Shown: positions 1 to 7,113 of the stretch, in pieces
How positions within the stretch are numbered: the stretch's first letter is position 1
Layout: each line of letters starts with the position of its first letter
DNA from: Candidatus Omnitrophota bacterium
GTDB taxonomy: Bacteria; Omnitrophota; Gorgyraeia; Gorgyraeales; Gorgyraeaceae
DNA length: 13,046 nucleotides
Direction: 5' to 3'
Assembly (NCBI GenBank): GCA_020057645.1
Contig: JAGVFL010000083.1
Location: 1 to 13,046, forward strand
Translations under genes and position numbers: made by a program
The notes under the pieces: generated by a model
What the model was told of the DNA's origin: nothing
Databases searched by the model: none
What the model saw: the letters and a program-made list of their open reading frames with translations, nothing else

Positions 1-24
1 TAGGTGGGGTTTAAACCCCACCTA
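1..24. repeat. perfect 24-bp intergenic palindrome
   Basis: The first 24 bases are exactly self-complementary: the arm TAGGTGGGGTTT is followed by its own reverse complement. The G/C-rich arms would form a strong hairpin or cruciform. The window edge cuts off whatever lies to the left, so the element may extend further. It lies 7-14 bases upstream of the ribosome binding site of the first gene. There is no T-run after it, so it is not a canonical intrinsic terminator. Its sequence is unlike the other three palindromes of the window. Confidence 0.8.
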
Positions 25-43
25 CGCGGTGGAGGTGGTTAAT

Positions 44-607
44 ATGAAAGTCTTAGGAATAAACGGTAGCCCTAGAATAGGCGGCAACACGGATATCCTT
101 TTGGATAAGGTCCTGGAAGGCGCTGGAACCAAAGGCGCTGAAACAGAAAAGGTTATCCTCAATAAATTAAAATTTTCTCCATGCCAGGAATGCGAAGGCA
201 TAGGGGATGACGGCGAGTGCGTGATCCATGACGACATGCATGAACTGTATAAGAAGATCAAAGATGCGGATATCCTGGTTTTAGCTTCGCCTGTTTTCTT
301 CGGCAGTTTAAGCGCTCAGACAAAAATGATGGTTGATAGATTTCAGTGCGTCTGGCATTTGAAGTACGTGCTTAATAAAAATACGGGCTATAAAAAGAAA
401 AAGGCTGTATTTATTTCTGTTGAAGGATCAAAGAGGAATGATTTTTTTGAAAACGCGAAATCCATTGCCAGGAATTTATTCGCGACCATAAATGCGGATT
501 ATCAGGGAGAGCTTTTTTGTTCCGGCGTGAATGATAAGGCAGGCATTTTAAATCACCCTGGCTGTTTAAAAAAGGCATTTGAGTTAGGCGCGAGGATAGC
601 TTCTTAA
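44..607 (+). CDS. flavodoxin-fold NAD(P)H-dependent FMN reductase family protein
   Basis: This is a 187-residue soluble flavoprotein of the NADPH-dependent FMN reductase / iron-sulfur flavoprotein superfamily. The N-terminus INGSPRIGGNT (residues 6-16) is the phosphate-binding loop for FMN. It is followed by a cysteine cluster (C47, C50, C59) leading into VIHDDM, then the ASPVFFGS segment that contacts flavin. In iron-sulfur flavoproteins this region usually carries four clustered cysteines; only three are here, so an Fe-S cluster is uncertain. I start at ATG 44 because GGAGG at 31-35 sits at good spacing; the in-frame GTG at 29 lies upstream of that site. It likely transfers electrons from NAD(P)H to a redox partner. 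The next two genes encode a ferritin-like diiron protein and a glutaredoxin with short or overlapping junctions, which suggests one redox or oxidative-stress operon. The substrate is unknown. Confidence 0.85.
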   Translation: MKVLGINGSPRIGGNTDILLDKVLEGAGTKGAETEKVILNKLKFSPCQECEGIGDDGECVIHDDMHELYKKIKDADILVLASPVFFGSLSAQTKMMVDRFQCVWHLKYVLNKNTGYKKKKAVFISVEGSKRNDFFENAKSIARNLFATINADYQGELFCSGVNDKAGILNHPGCLKKAFELGARIAS

Positions 608-628
608 AAGCGTAGGAGACGGGAAAAC

Positions 629-1111
629 ATGGGGAATATATTTTCCGGAAGCGAAATAGTAGAGATGGCGGTTGAGATAGAGAAAAACGGCAGGGATTTC
701 TATAACTCCGCGGCGTTGGTATTAAAAGATAAGAATGTCAAAGATATTTTTAAATACCTGGCAAGCCAGGAGGAAAAACATATAAAGGTATTTGAAGGCA
801 TGCTTTCAGCAGTTAAAAAATACGAACCGGTTAAAGCATATACAGATGAATATTTCAGTTATATAAAGGCATTGTCAGAGGAGCATGTTTTTACAAAAAA
901 GAAAAAAGGCAAAGAAATAGCAAAGACAGTAAAAGACGGAAAACGGGCCGTGGAGCTAGGGTTGAGTTTCGAAAGAGACTCTATATTATTTTATTACGAG
1001 ATGAAGAATTTCGTGCCTGAATCAGAACGGAACATAATCGATGGGTTGATGAAAGAAGAACAGATGCACCTTAGGAAACTTTCATTGCTCAGGAAGAGGT
1101 GCTATGCCTAA
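629..1111 (+). CDS. ferritin/rubrerythrin-like diiron protein
   Basis: A 160-residue all-helical protein with the four-helix diiron pattern of the rubrerythrin/ferritin-like superfamily. Helix 1 has EIEKNGRDFY with E18. Helix 2 has an ExxH pair (E48, H51). Helix 3 has ELGLSFERDSILFYYE with E115. Helix 4 has the second ExxH pair (E144, H147). No C-terminal rubredoxin domain with paired CxxC follows, so it cannot be a complete classical rubrerythrin. It probably needs an external electron donor, for which the upstream flavoprotein is a candidate. Likely roles are peroxide reduction or iron handling; the sequence does not decide between them. The ribosome binding site AGGAGA at 614-619 supports ATG 629. 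The gap to the upstream gene is 21 bp, and its 3' end overlaps the glutaredoxin start by 8 bp, implying translational coupling. Confidence 0.85.
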   Translation: MGNIFSGSEIVEMAVEIEKNGRDFYNSAALVLKDKNVKDIFKYLASQEEKHIKVFEGMLSAVKKYEPVKAYTDEYFSYIKALSEEHVFTKKKKGKEIAKTVKDGKRAVELGLSFERDSILFYYEMKNFVPESERNIIDGLMKEEQMHLRKLSLLRKRCYA

Positions 1112-1340
1112 TGTTAAAGTGTATTCCACGTCTACTTGCCATTATTGTGTCATGACAAAGGAGTTTTTAAAGAAAAACAATATCCAGTTCGAAAATATAG
1201 ACGTGGGCATAAACCGCCAGGCGAGCCAGGAGATGATGAATAAGTCAGGCCAGATGGGCGTGCCTGTCCTGGATATAGACGGTCAGATAATAGTGGGTTT
1301 TGATAAAGACGCCATATCCAAAGCCCTTGGCATTAATTAA
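1104..1340 (+). CDS. glutaredoxin-like dithiol protein (CHYC)
   Basis: A 78-residue single-domain thioredoxin-fold protein of glutaredoxin/NrdH size. VYSTSTCHYC places the redox-active CxxC at C12 and C15 after the first beta strand. GVPVLDIDG (from residue 52) supplies the conserved cis-proline P54 and the following strand. The motif CHYC and the very short length resemble the YruB-type glutaredoxin-like proteins of anaerobes. It should reduce disulfides or shuttle electrons in the cytoplasm. Its start lies inside the end of the ferritin-like gene, with an AGGAAGAGG ribosome binding site just before it, so the three genes 44-1340 are very probably cotranscribed. It may be the reductant or repair partner of the neighbouring flavoprotein or diiron protein (inference). 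Confidence 0.9.
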   Translation: MPNVKVYSTSTCHYCVMTKEFLKKNNIQFENIDVGINRQASQEMMNKSGQMGVPVLDIDGQIIVGFDKDAISKALGIN

Positions 1341-1349
1341 CAAATTAAC

Positions 1350-1384
1350 AAGGTTACACTCTGACAATGTCAGAGTGTAACCTT
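1350..1384. repeat. intergenic palindrome, TGACA-N-TGTCA family, copy 1
   Basis: Two perfect 17-base arms (left arm AAGGTTACACTCTGACA) flank a single central A. It fills the space between the glutaredoxin stop and the glycosylase ribosome binding site; AGGA at 1385-1388 follows it directly. The core and outer GTTACA/TGTAAC recur in two other palindromes in this window. No T-run follows, so terminator function is not indicated. In RNA it would form a stable hairpin right next to the ribosome binding site of the next gene. Confidence 0.85.
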
Positions 1385-1394
1385 AGGAATGGTT

Positions 1395-2024
1395 ATGAAG
1401 GAGCTTTTGAGAGATTACAGTAAAAAGAAAGAAGAGATTAAAAACAGGCTTAAGGATTTTGAGGATAGTTATAAAAAGGACGATAAGCATGTTTTTTCAG
1501 AGCTCTGTTTCTGCATATTGACGCCTCAGGCAGAGGCAGTCGAATGCGACAAGGCAATAAAGGAATTAAAGGCTAACGGCCTGCTCTTTAACGGCCGGCC
1601 GAAGGCCATAAGCCCGTATATTAAAGCAGCGAGATTTCTGAATAAAAAGGCAGAGTTTATCGTTAATGCCAGGGAATTATTCAAAAAGAACGGATGTTTC
1701 TCCATAAAGGATTGTATAGACCAAAAGGACGTATTTAAAACCAGAGAATGGCTTGTCGGAAACGTAAAGGGCATAGGATATAAAGAGGCCAGCCATTTTT
1801 TAAGAAATATAGGTTTTGGGAAAGACATCGCGATACTGGACGTGCATATACTCAAGAACCTGAAAAATCACGGCGTGATAAAAAAGATCCCAAAATCGTT
1901 GACTAAAAGAGAATATCTTAATATAGAAAATAAACTAAGGGAGTTTTGTAAAAAGATAAACATCCCCATGGATGAACTGGATCTTTTGTTCTGGTCCAGG
2001 GAGACGGGGTTTATATTCAAATAA
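1395..2024 (+). CDS. ogg: 8-oxoguanine DNA glycosylase/AP lyase, Ogg2 type
   Basis: This 209-residue protein is an N-glycosylase/DNA lyase of the Ogg2 (archaeal-type) branch of the HhH-GPD superfamily. It should excise 8-oxoguanine and nick the abasic site in base-excision repair. Landmarks are ELCFCILTPQAEA near residue 36, the helix-hairpin-helix VKGIGYKEASHFLRNIG (124-140) with predicted catalytic lysine K130, and AILDVHILKNL with catalytic aspartate D149. The C-terminus PMDELDLLFWSRETG is also typical, and length matches the family (about 205-210). Many relatives have DRH where this one has DVH. I prefer ATG 1395 because AGGA at 1385-1388 has 6 bases of spacing to it; the alternative ATG 1389 directly abuts that site. 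The upstream redox cluster makes an oxidative-damage theme plausible. Bacteria more often use MutM, so this type is less common here. Confidence 0.9.
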   Translation: MKELLRDYSKKKEEIKNRLKDFEDSYKKDDKHVFSELCFCILTPQAEAVECDKAIKELKANGLLFNGRPKAISPYIKAARFLNKKAEFIVNARELFKKNGCFSIKDCIDQKDVFKTREWLVGNVKGIGYKEASHFLRNIGFGKDIAILDVHILKNLKNHGVIKKIPKSLTKREYLNIENKLREFCKKINIPMDELDLLFWSRETGFIFK

Positions 2025-2037
2025 AAAGGAGGGCGTC

Positions 2038-2121
2038 ATGAAAGTCACTATTCATTACATGTTAAGACCCGTGGCCCATTGCAAAGAGGGTTGCAGTCTC
2101 TGCTCCCGGGCACGAGCCTAA
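2038..2121 (+). CDS. 27-residue Cys-rich mini-ORF (CxxxCxxC)
   Basis: A small open frame starts with ATG at 2038, 4 bases after an excellent ribosome binding site AAGGAGGG (2026-2033), and ends with TAA at 2119-2121. The predicted peptide is 27 residues and basic. Its C-terminal half reads HCKEGCSLCSRAR, giving C15, C19 and C22 in the CxxxCxxC spacing known from radical-SAM [4Fe-4S] sites and some metal-binding peptides. It sits 13 bases after the glycosylase stop and 14 bases before the GH5 start, which itself has no visible ribosome binding site. It could therefore be a functional small metal- or cluster-binding peptide, a leader peptide that couples translation to the GH5 gene, or the remnant of a lost gene. 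I do not recognise a family. Confidence 0.45.
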   Translation: MKVTIHYMLRPVAHCKEGCSLCSRARA

Positions 2122-2135
2122 ACTGCCCATAATTT

Positions 2136-3329
2136 ATGCTAAAGACGAAGAATAGCACCATTGTTGATTCCAAGGGCAGGAAGGTTTTTCTCCATGGCGT
2201 GAACCTCGGCGGATGGCTCATGATGGAGGGGTATATTCTTCACGGGAGGAATATAGCGGAAAAGATTTTCAAAGCTGAGTTCAAAAAACGCTGCGGCCGG
2301 AAGGAACTGGATAACTTCACTAAGCTCTACAGAAATAATTTTATAACAGAAGCTGATTTTAAAAATATATCATCTCTTGGTTTCAACTGCATCAGGATCC
2401 CTTTCAATTACAGGTTAATAGAAAAAGAAGACGGTTTAAAAATACTTAAAAAAGCAGTCAGGCTTTGCGAAAAATACAGGATTTACTGCATACTGGACAT
2501 GCACGCCGCGCCCGGTTCCCAGAATGAAGATTGGCACAGTGATAGCTATGGCAAGGCAGGGCTGTGGAAAAATAAAAGGCATCAGGAAAAGTTTTTTAAG
2601 CTATGGGAATTGCTGGCATATACTTTCAAGGACAAGCAAATAGTGGCGGGTTACGATGCCTTAAATGAACCCGTAATCAAAACGTCCGACGCCGGTAAAA
2701 AACTCCGGGGTCTTTACGTAAAACTCGTCAAGCGCATAAGAGCTATTGATAAAAATCATATAATATTTTTAGAAGGCAACATCTGGTCTCAGGTTCTGAA
2801 AGATATAGGCAGGCCTTTCGCGGATAACCTGTCTTACAGCGTTCATTATTATCATCCATTGGAGTTTACTTTTAATTTTCATTATGGGCTCAAATATCCC
2901 GGCGATATAATGGGAGAATACTGGGATGCAGATACTATAAGGAAGCGGCTCAAAGGATATTATAATTATTCAAAAAAATGGAATGCGCCTATTTTTGCAG
3001 GAGAATTCGGGGTAAATTCGAGATGCGCCGCAGGATGCTGCGGCGAATTGGCTTGGGTTAAAGATACGCTGAAATGCTTTAAGGAATTTGGGTTCCACTG
3101 GACATACTGGACGTATAAGGCCGTGGGAAACAGCGCGTTTCCTGACGGAATTTATCAATATCTCGGGAATCCTCTCTGGGTTAACCGGCAAGGCCCGGTG
3201 TATGGTTTTGAGAATTTATACGCGCTGTGGAAGAAGCATAAAAAAGAAATAGTAGAATCATGGAAAACCAAGAATTTTAAAAAGCAAAAAGGCCTTGCTA
3301 ATTTACTTGCCAGTTTTAAGCCTATCTGA
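2136..3329 (+). CDS. GH5 family glucanase, cytoplasmic
   Basis: A 397-residue TIM-barrel glycoside hydrolase of family 5 (clan A). The opening VFLHGVNLGGWLMMEGYI (17-34) is characteristic of GH5 and especially resembles exo-beta-1,3-glucanases. Other landmarks are FNCIRIPFNY, ILDMHAAPGSQN (119-130), the acid/base YDALNEP (E178), the VHYYHP strand and the nucleophile FAGEFGV (E290). There is no signal peptide, so the enzyme should act inside the cell on imported oligosaccharides or an internal glucan. ATG 2136 is forced, because an in-frame TAA lies at 2130-2132. No good ribosome binding site precedes it, so translation may depend on the mini-ORF just upstream. It pairs with the glycoside phosphorylase 14 bases downstream. 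Beta-1,3-glucan specificity is inferred from the N-terminal motif and the neighbour. Confidence 0.88.
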   Translation: MLKTKNSTIVDSKGRKVFLHGVNLGGWLMMEGYILHGRNIAEKIFKAEFKKRCGRKELDNFTKLYRNNFITEADFKNISSLGFNCIRIPFNYRLIEKEDGLKILKKAVRLCEKYRIYCILDMHAAPGSQNEDWHSDSYGKAGLWKNKRHQEKFFKLWELLAYTFKDKQIVAGYDALNEPVIKTSDAGKKLRGLYVKLVKRIRAIDKNHIIFLEGNIWSQVLKDIGRPFADNLSYSVHYYHPLEFTFNFHYGLKYPGDIMGEYWDADTIRKRLKGYYNYSKKWNAPIFAGEFGVNSRCAAGCCGELAWVKDTLKCFKEFGFHWTYWTYKAVGNSAFPDGIYQYLGNPLWVNRQGPVYGFENLYALWKKHKKEIVESWKTKNFKKQKGLANLLASFKPI

Positions 3330-3343
3330 TAGAATTATCAACC

Positions 3344-6300
3344 ATGGACAAGGTAAAGTATTACCTGAATTCAGACAATGAATTTGTCATAGAAAACTAT
3401 AACGAAGCAGGCGCGTTTTCTAATTTTCTGCCCGGTATAGCAGGCTTATTCGGCATACCCATGTGGGCGTTTTACGCAAATAGGGGCCAGGGTATCTGCA
3501 GTTTCGGCGTAGGCGGCAAGGATAGCCCTATAATGGAATTCCTTTCCGCCAACAGGGCTTATCAGCTGGTGACGCTTCAGGGTTTCCGCACTTTTATCAA
3601 AATAAAAAATAAAAAGAAAGCAGTATTTTATGAACCTTTCCAAGCGCATTCATCCCGTGAATTCCATTCAGCGGTGCAAAAGATGTTCATCAGCTCTCAC
3701 GAGTTGAGGATACAGGAAATAAATCCGGAACTCGGGCTTCAGATAGAAATAGAATATTTTACCATACCCAACGAACCTTTCGCAGGGTTAGCTAGGATTG
3801 TGGAGGTAAAAAATATATCCGGGAAAAATATATCTTTAGGCATGCTGGATGGGACGCCGCTCATTATACCATATGGCGTATCCAACTTTTTCCTGCAGAA
3901 AATGAGGCGCACCATAGAGGCGTGGATGCTGGTTGAAAACCTGGATAAAAAGGCGCCTTTCTACAAGCTTAAGGTTGACCCCAAAGACGCTTCAGAAGTG
4001 GTTTTTATAAAAGAAGGCAATTTTTACGCGGCCTCAGCCTGCGATAAAGGCAAAAGCGAGGCGCTTCCGATTATTGTAGACCCTGAAGCAATATTCGGCC
4101 GGATAAACGATTTTTCGTATCCCGTAAACTTCGTAACTACGAGAGAATGCGAACTTGCTAAAAAGCAGATGGATCGGAACAAACTTCCGTGCGCCATGGC
4201 GTGCGCGTCGTTTGAATTAAAACCCGGCAGGGAATTCAAACTATATTCCGTGGCAGGTCATATGGATTCAAAGGAAAAATTAAATTTGTCCATGCGCAAG
4301 TTAAGGAATGAGAAATTTTTCATTAATAAAAGGGAAGAAAACAAAAACCTGATAAATGAATTAGAGGATAATGTATTCACGGCCAGCGCGGATGAAAAAT
4401 ACGACAGGTATTGCGGCCAGACGTTCATGGACAACGTCCTGAGGGGCGGTTTCCCGATAACCTGCTCTAATCATTACACGCACGCGTTTTATGTCTATTC
4501 GCGCAAGCACGGGGACATGGAAAGGGATTACAATAAATTCCTGCTGGAGCCTTCTTATTTTTCGCAGGGCGACGGAAATTTCAGGGATACAAACCAAAAC
4601 CGCAGGAACGATGTATTTTTTAATCCTGAAATAAAGGATTTTAACGTGCTGTATTTTTATAACATGCAGCAGGCGGACGGTTATAATCCGCTGGTCTTGA
4701 AAGGCGTGAGGTTCAGGTTAAAAGATGCGCAATATTTAAAAAATGCCCTCAAAGGCAAAATAGAAGATCGGGATATAGATAAGATAAAGACGCTGGTATC
4801 CGCAGATTTTACACCGGGCAAACTTTTCATGGACATGGAAAAGCTCGGCATAAAGTTTAAATCAGGATGGTATGATATCTTACACGCGCTTTCCAAGAAT
4901 TGCATAACTATGTATGAGGCCGAACACGGAGAAGGTTTCTGGATAGATCATTGGACGTATAGCCTGGACATAGTTGAGAGTTTTTTAAGGGTATATCCTG
5001 ATAGATTAAAGGAAATACTGCTGGATAAGAAAGAATTCACTTTTTACGACAATTCATTTTGCGTCAGGCCGAGGTCTGAAAGATATTTATTGGTCAAGGA
5101 GGATAAAATAAGGCAGTATCATTCCCTGGAGAGAGACGGCAAGAAAGAGAACATTATAAAGAAGAGAGATGCGGAGCCTCACGTGGTCAGGATAAAAAAT
5201 GGAGAGGGAGAAATCTATAAGACCACGCTTATTGTCAAGATGTTGTGCGTGGCGGTAAACAAGGTTTCTTCTTTTGACGCTTCAGGCATAGGCATAGAGA
5301 TGGAGGCGGATAAACCAGGCTGGTGCGATTCAATGAATGGTTTGCCCGGGCTATGCGGTTCCAGCGCTCCGGAGGTCTTTGAATTAAAGCGTCAGGTTGT
5401 ATTTATACTTAATTCTCTCGATAAGATGGGTATAGGAAACAATTATATTATTAATCTTCCGGAAGAGATGCACGATTTTCTGAAAAATCTGGTTAACCTT
5501 ATAAAGGAAAAGGGAAATGATTTTTATTATTGGGACAAAGCCAATTCTTTCAAAGAAGAATACAGGCAGAAAGTCAAATTTGGGTTTACCGGCATAGAGA
5601 GGAATTTGAGCGCCAAAGATTTAAGAGAAACAATGGATAGTTTTCTTATAAAGATAGACAGCGCGATTAAAAAGGCGTATGACCCGGCCAAAAAAACTTA
5701 TACCACATATTTCATAAACGAGGTTATAAAATACGAACATCTAAACAGGATGGACCCGTTAAGAAATCTTCCTCTGGTAAAACCGACCGCATTTAAAAGC
5801 GTGAAATTGCCTTTATTCCTGGAAGGGCCTGTGCGCGCCCTAAAGGTGGAAGAAGACGCGAAAAAAGCAAAAGCCATGTGCGCGTCCCTTAAGAAAACAA
5901 AAATATACGACGCAAAGCTGAAGATGTATAAGATCAACGAATCCCTGGAAGGCGTATCCAAGGAAGTGGGCCGCTCCAGCATATTTACCCCTGGCTGGTT
6001 GGAGAATGAATCCGTATGGCTTCACATGGAATATAAATATCTCCTTGAGATATTGAAAAAAGGCCTTTATGAAGAATTTTTCGAGGATTTTAAAAATGTC
6101 CTGATACCATTCCAGAAGCCGGAGAGGTATGGGAGGAGCATTTTTGAAAATTCATCTTTTATAGTTTCCAGCGCTTTCCCTGATAAGAGGATGCATGGCA
6201 GGGGTTTCGTGGCGCGCCTAAGCGGCTCAACGGCAGAGATGTTGAGCATATGGCTACTGATGAGCGCAGGCAAAGAACCTTTTTCTGTAAATGAAAAAGG

Positions 6301-6595
6301 CGAGGTTAACCTGAGATTCAACCCGATACTTCCGTCTTGGCTTTTTACAAAAAAAGCCAAGAAAGGTTTTCCGAAAAACACGTACGTGTTTAAATTTTTA
6401 GGTAAAACCCTCGTAGTCTATCACAATCCAAAAATGAAAGGCACGGTTGGAAAAAATTCCGCGAAGGTAAGTTCCATTGTATTGGAATATAATGACGGGA
6501 GAAAAGCCGACATCCAAAAAGATACCATAGGCCCGCCTTATTCCCTGGACATAAGAGACAGAAAAGTGAAAAGAATAGATATCCAATTATCCTAG
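3344..6595 (+). CDS. large GH94/GH149/GH161-type beta-glucan phosphorylase
   Basis: A 1083-residue cytoplasmic protein related to cellobiose phosphorylases. Enzymes of this type cleave beta-glucosidic bonds with phosphate and release alpha-glucose 1-phosphate. The N-terminal domain contains FYANRGQGICSFGVGGKD and IMEFLSANRAYQ with GFRTFIKI. The catalytic (alpha/alpha)6 region holds GDGNFRDTNQNRRNDV (410-423 region, D415), QADGYNPLVLKG and HGEGFWIDHWTY with D535, a plausible general acid. The length of about 1080 residues and these motifs fit GH149/GH161 (beta-1,3-oligoglucan phosphorylases) better than the roughly 800-residue GH94 enzymes; the exact family is my inference. There is no signal peptide. 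The gap to the GH5 gene is 14 bases and no clear ribosome binding site is visible, suggesting coupled expression. Together the two would turn beta-glucan into glucose 1-phosphate and short sugars at low ATP cost. Confidence 0.8.
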   Translation: MDKVKYYLNSDNEFVIENYNEAGAFSNFLPGIAGLFGIPMWAFYANRGQGICSFGVGGKDSPIMEFLSANRAYQLVTLQGFRTFIKIKNKKKAVFYEPFQAHSSREFHSAVQKMFISSHELRIQEINPELGLQIEIEYFTIPNEPFAGLARIVEVKNISGKNISLGMLDGTPLIIPYGVSNFFLQKMRRTIEAWMLVENLDKKAPFYKLKVDPKDASEVVFIKEGNFYAASACDKGKSEALPIIVDPEAIFGRINDFSYPVNFVTTRECELAKKQMDRNKLPCAMACASFELKPGREFKLYSVAGHMDSKEKLNLSMRKLRNEKFFINKREENKNLINELEDNVFTASADEKYDRYCGQTFMDNVLRGGFPITCSNHYTHAFYVYSRKHGDMERDYNKFLLEPSYFSQGDGNFRDTNQNRRNDVFFNPEIKDFNVLYFYNMQQADGYNPLVLKGVRFRLKDAQYLKNALKGKIEDRDIDKIKTLVSADFTPGKLFMDMEKLGIKFKSGWYDILHALSKNCITMYEAEHGEGFWIDHWTYSLDIVESFLRVYPDRLKEILLDKKEFTFYDNSFCVRPRSERYLLVKEDKIRQYHSLERDGKKENIIKKRDAEPHVVRIKNGEGEIYKTTLIVKMLCVAVNKVSSFDASGIGIEMEADKPGWCDSMNGLPGLCGSSAPEVFELKRQVVFILNSLDKMGIGNNYIINLPEEMHDFLKNLVNLIKEKGNDFYYWDKANSFKEEYRQKVKFGFTGIERNLSAKDLRETMDSFLIKIDSAIKKAYDPAKKTYTTYFINEVIKYEHLNRMDPLRNLPLVKPTAFKSVKLPLFLEGPVRALKVEEDAKKAKAMCASLKKTKIYDAKLKMYKINESLEGVSKEVGRSSIFTPGWLENESVWLHMEYKYLLEILKKGLYEEFFEDFKNVLIPFQKPERYGRSIFENSSFIVSSAFPDKRMHGRGFVARLSGSTAEMLSIWLLMSAGKEPFSVNEKGEVNLRFNPILPSWLFTKKAKKGFPKNTYVFKFLGKTLVVYHNPKMKGTVGKNSAKVSSIVLEYNDGRKADIQKDTIGPPYSLDIRDRKVKRIDIQLS

Positions 6596-6599
6596 CAAT

Positions 6600-6630
6600 G
6601 TTACACTTCTGACATTGTCAGAAGTGTAAC
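6600..6630. repeat. intergenic palindrome, TGACA-N-TGTCA family, copy 2
   Basis: Perfect 15-base arms (left arm GTTACACTTCTGACA) flank a central T. Pairing continues outside with AA/TT after one mismatch. Compared with copy 1 it has one more base pair in the stem (TTC/GAA against TC/GA), so the arms changed together. It starts 5 bases after the phosphorylase stop and ends 8 bases before the nikR -35 box. There is no T-run of terminator type. Confidence 0.85.
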
Positions 6631-6638
6631 CTTTGTGC

Positions 6639-6666
6639 TTGACAGGAGGAGATTTGGTGTTATAAT
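6639..6666 (+). promoter_or_regulatory. sigma70-type promoter of nikR
   Basis: A consensus -35 box TTGACA (6639-6644) and consensus -10 box TATAAT (6661-6666) are separated by 16 bases. Transcription should start near 6673, leaving a leader of about 27 bases with a GAGG ribosome binding site (6685-6688). This is the best-formed promoter in the window and separates the nickel module from the glucan genes. Confidence 0.8.
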
Positions 6667-6683
6667 TATTAAAAACGTAACAT
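6657..6683. promoter_or_regulatory. predicted NikR operator over the nikR -10 box
   Basis: GTGTTAT (6657-6663), 13 bases, then GTAACAT (6677-6683). This fits the NikR site form GTGTTAY-N13/14-RTAACAC described for Desulfovibrio-type NikR, with one deviation at the last base. The left half overlaps the -10 box and the right half lies just after the expected transcription start, so bound NikR would block RNA polymerase. That predicts nickel-dependent autorepression. Confidence 0.65.
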
Positions 6684-6699
6684 CGAGGAAATAAATTAC

Positions 6700-7113
6700 A
6701 TGTCAGGATTAGTAAGATTTGGTATATCGCTTGAAAAAAGATTATTAGAGGATTTCGACAGGCTCATCGCCCGCAAGAAATATTCCAACCGTTCAGAGGC
6801 TATAAGAGACCTCATACGCGACAGCTTTGTCAAAGAAGAGTGGGATAAAGGCGAAGAAGTAGCGGGCGCTATATCCATCGTATACGATCATCATAAAAGA
6901 GAGTTAATGGACGTAATCGTGGATATACAGCATGAATATCATGATATGATAGTCGCGAGCCAGCACGCTCATCTGGACCACCATAATTGTCTGGAAGTAG
7001 TTATCGTAAAAGGAAAATCAAATAAGATCAGGGAGCTTTCGGACAAGTTGCGGGCGGTTAAAGGCGTGAAGCACGGCGCATTGAGCATAACTACGCTGGG
7101 CAAAGAGTTTTAG
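6700..7113 (+). CDS. nikR: nickel-responsive transcriptional regulator NikR
   Basis: A 137-residue metalloregulator with the two NikR domains. The N-terminal ribbon-helix-helix (about residues 4-45) starts with LVRFGISLEKRLLEDFD and includes YSNRSEAIRDLIR. The C-terminal ACT-like nickel domain follows. All four high-affinity nickel ligands of E. coli NikR (H76, H87, H89, C95) are present with an offset of two: H78 in DIQHEYH, then H89, H91 and C97 in SQHAHLDHHNC. It should therefore bind Ni(II) as a tetramer and then bind DNA to repress nickel uptake genes. A strong promoter and a matching operator lie directly upstream. The next genes, an outer-membrane barrel and a His-rich transporter, are the likely targets. 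Confidence 0.95.
   Translation: MSGLVRFGISLEKRLLEDFDRLIARKKYSNRSEAIRDLIRDSFVKEEWDKGEEVAGAISIVYDHHKRELMDVIVDIQHEYHDMIVASQHAHLDHHNCLEVVIVKGKSNKIRELSDKLRAVKGVKHGALSITTLGKEF

Noticed and set aside
29..43. Upstream GTG start for the FMN reductase
   Set aside because: It precedes the GGAGG site, which is well placed for ATG 44, and the family begins with the strand directly before the INGSPR loop.
2038..2135. Frameshifted 5' end of the GH5 gene
   Set aside because: The GH5 protein is complete from residue 1, with the usual N-terminal strand, and an in-frame stop lies just before its ATG.
4361..6586. Several minus-strand frames of 60-104 codons within the phosphorylase gene
   Set aside because: They are shadows of a long real gene with clear family motifs and have no ribosome binding sites I can support.
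1350..6630. Palindromes as NikR operators
   Set aside because: GTTACAC...GTGTAAC looks similar to GTGTTAC...GTAACAC, but the base order differs and the half-site spacing does not fit; copy 1 is also far from any nickel gene.
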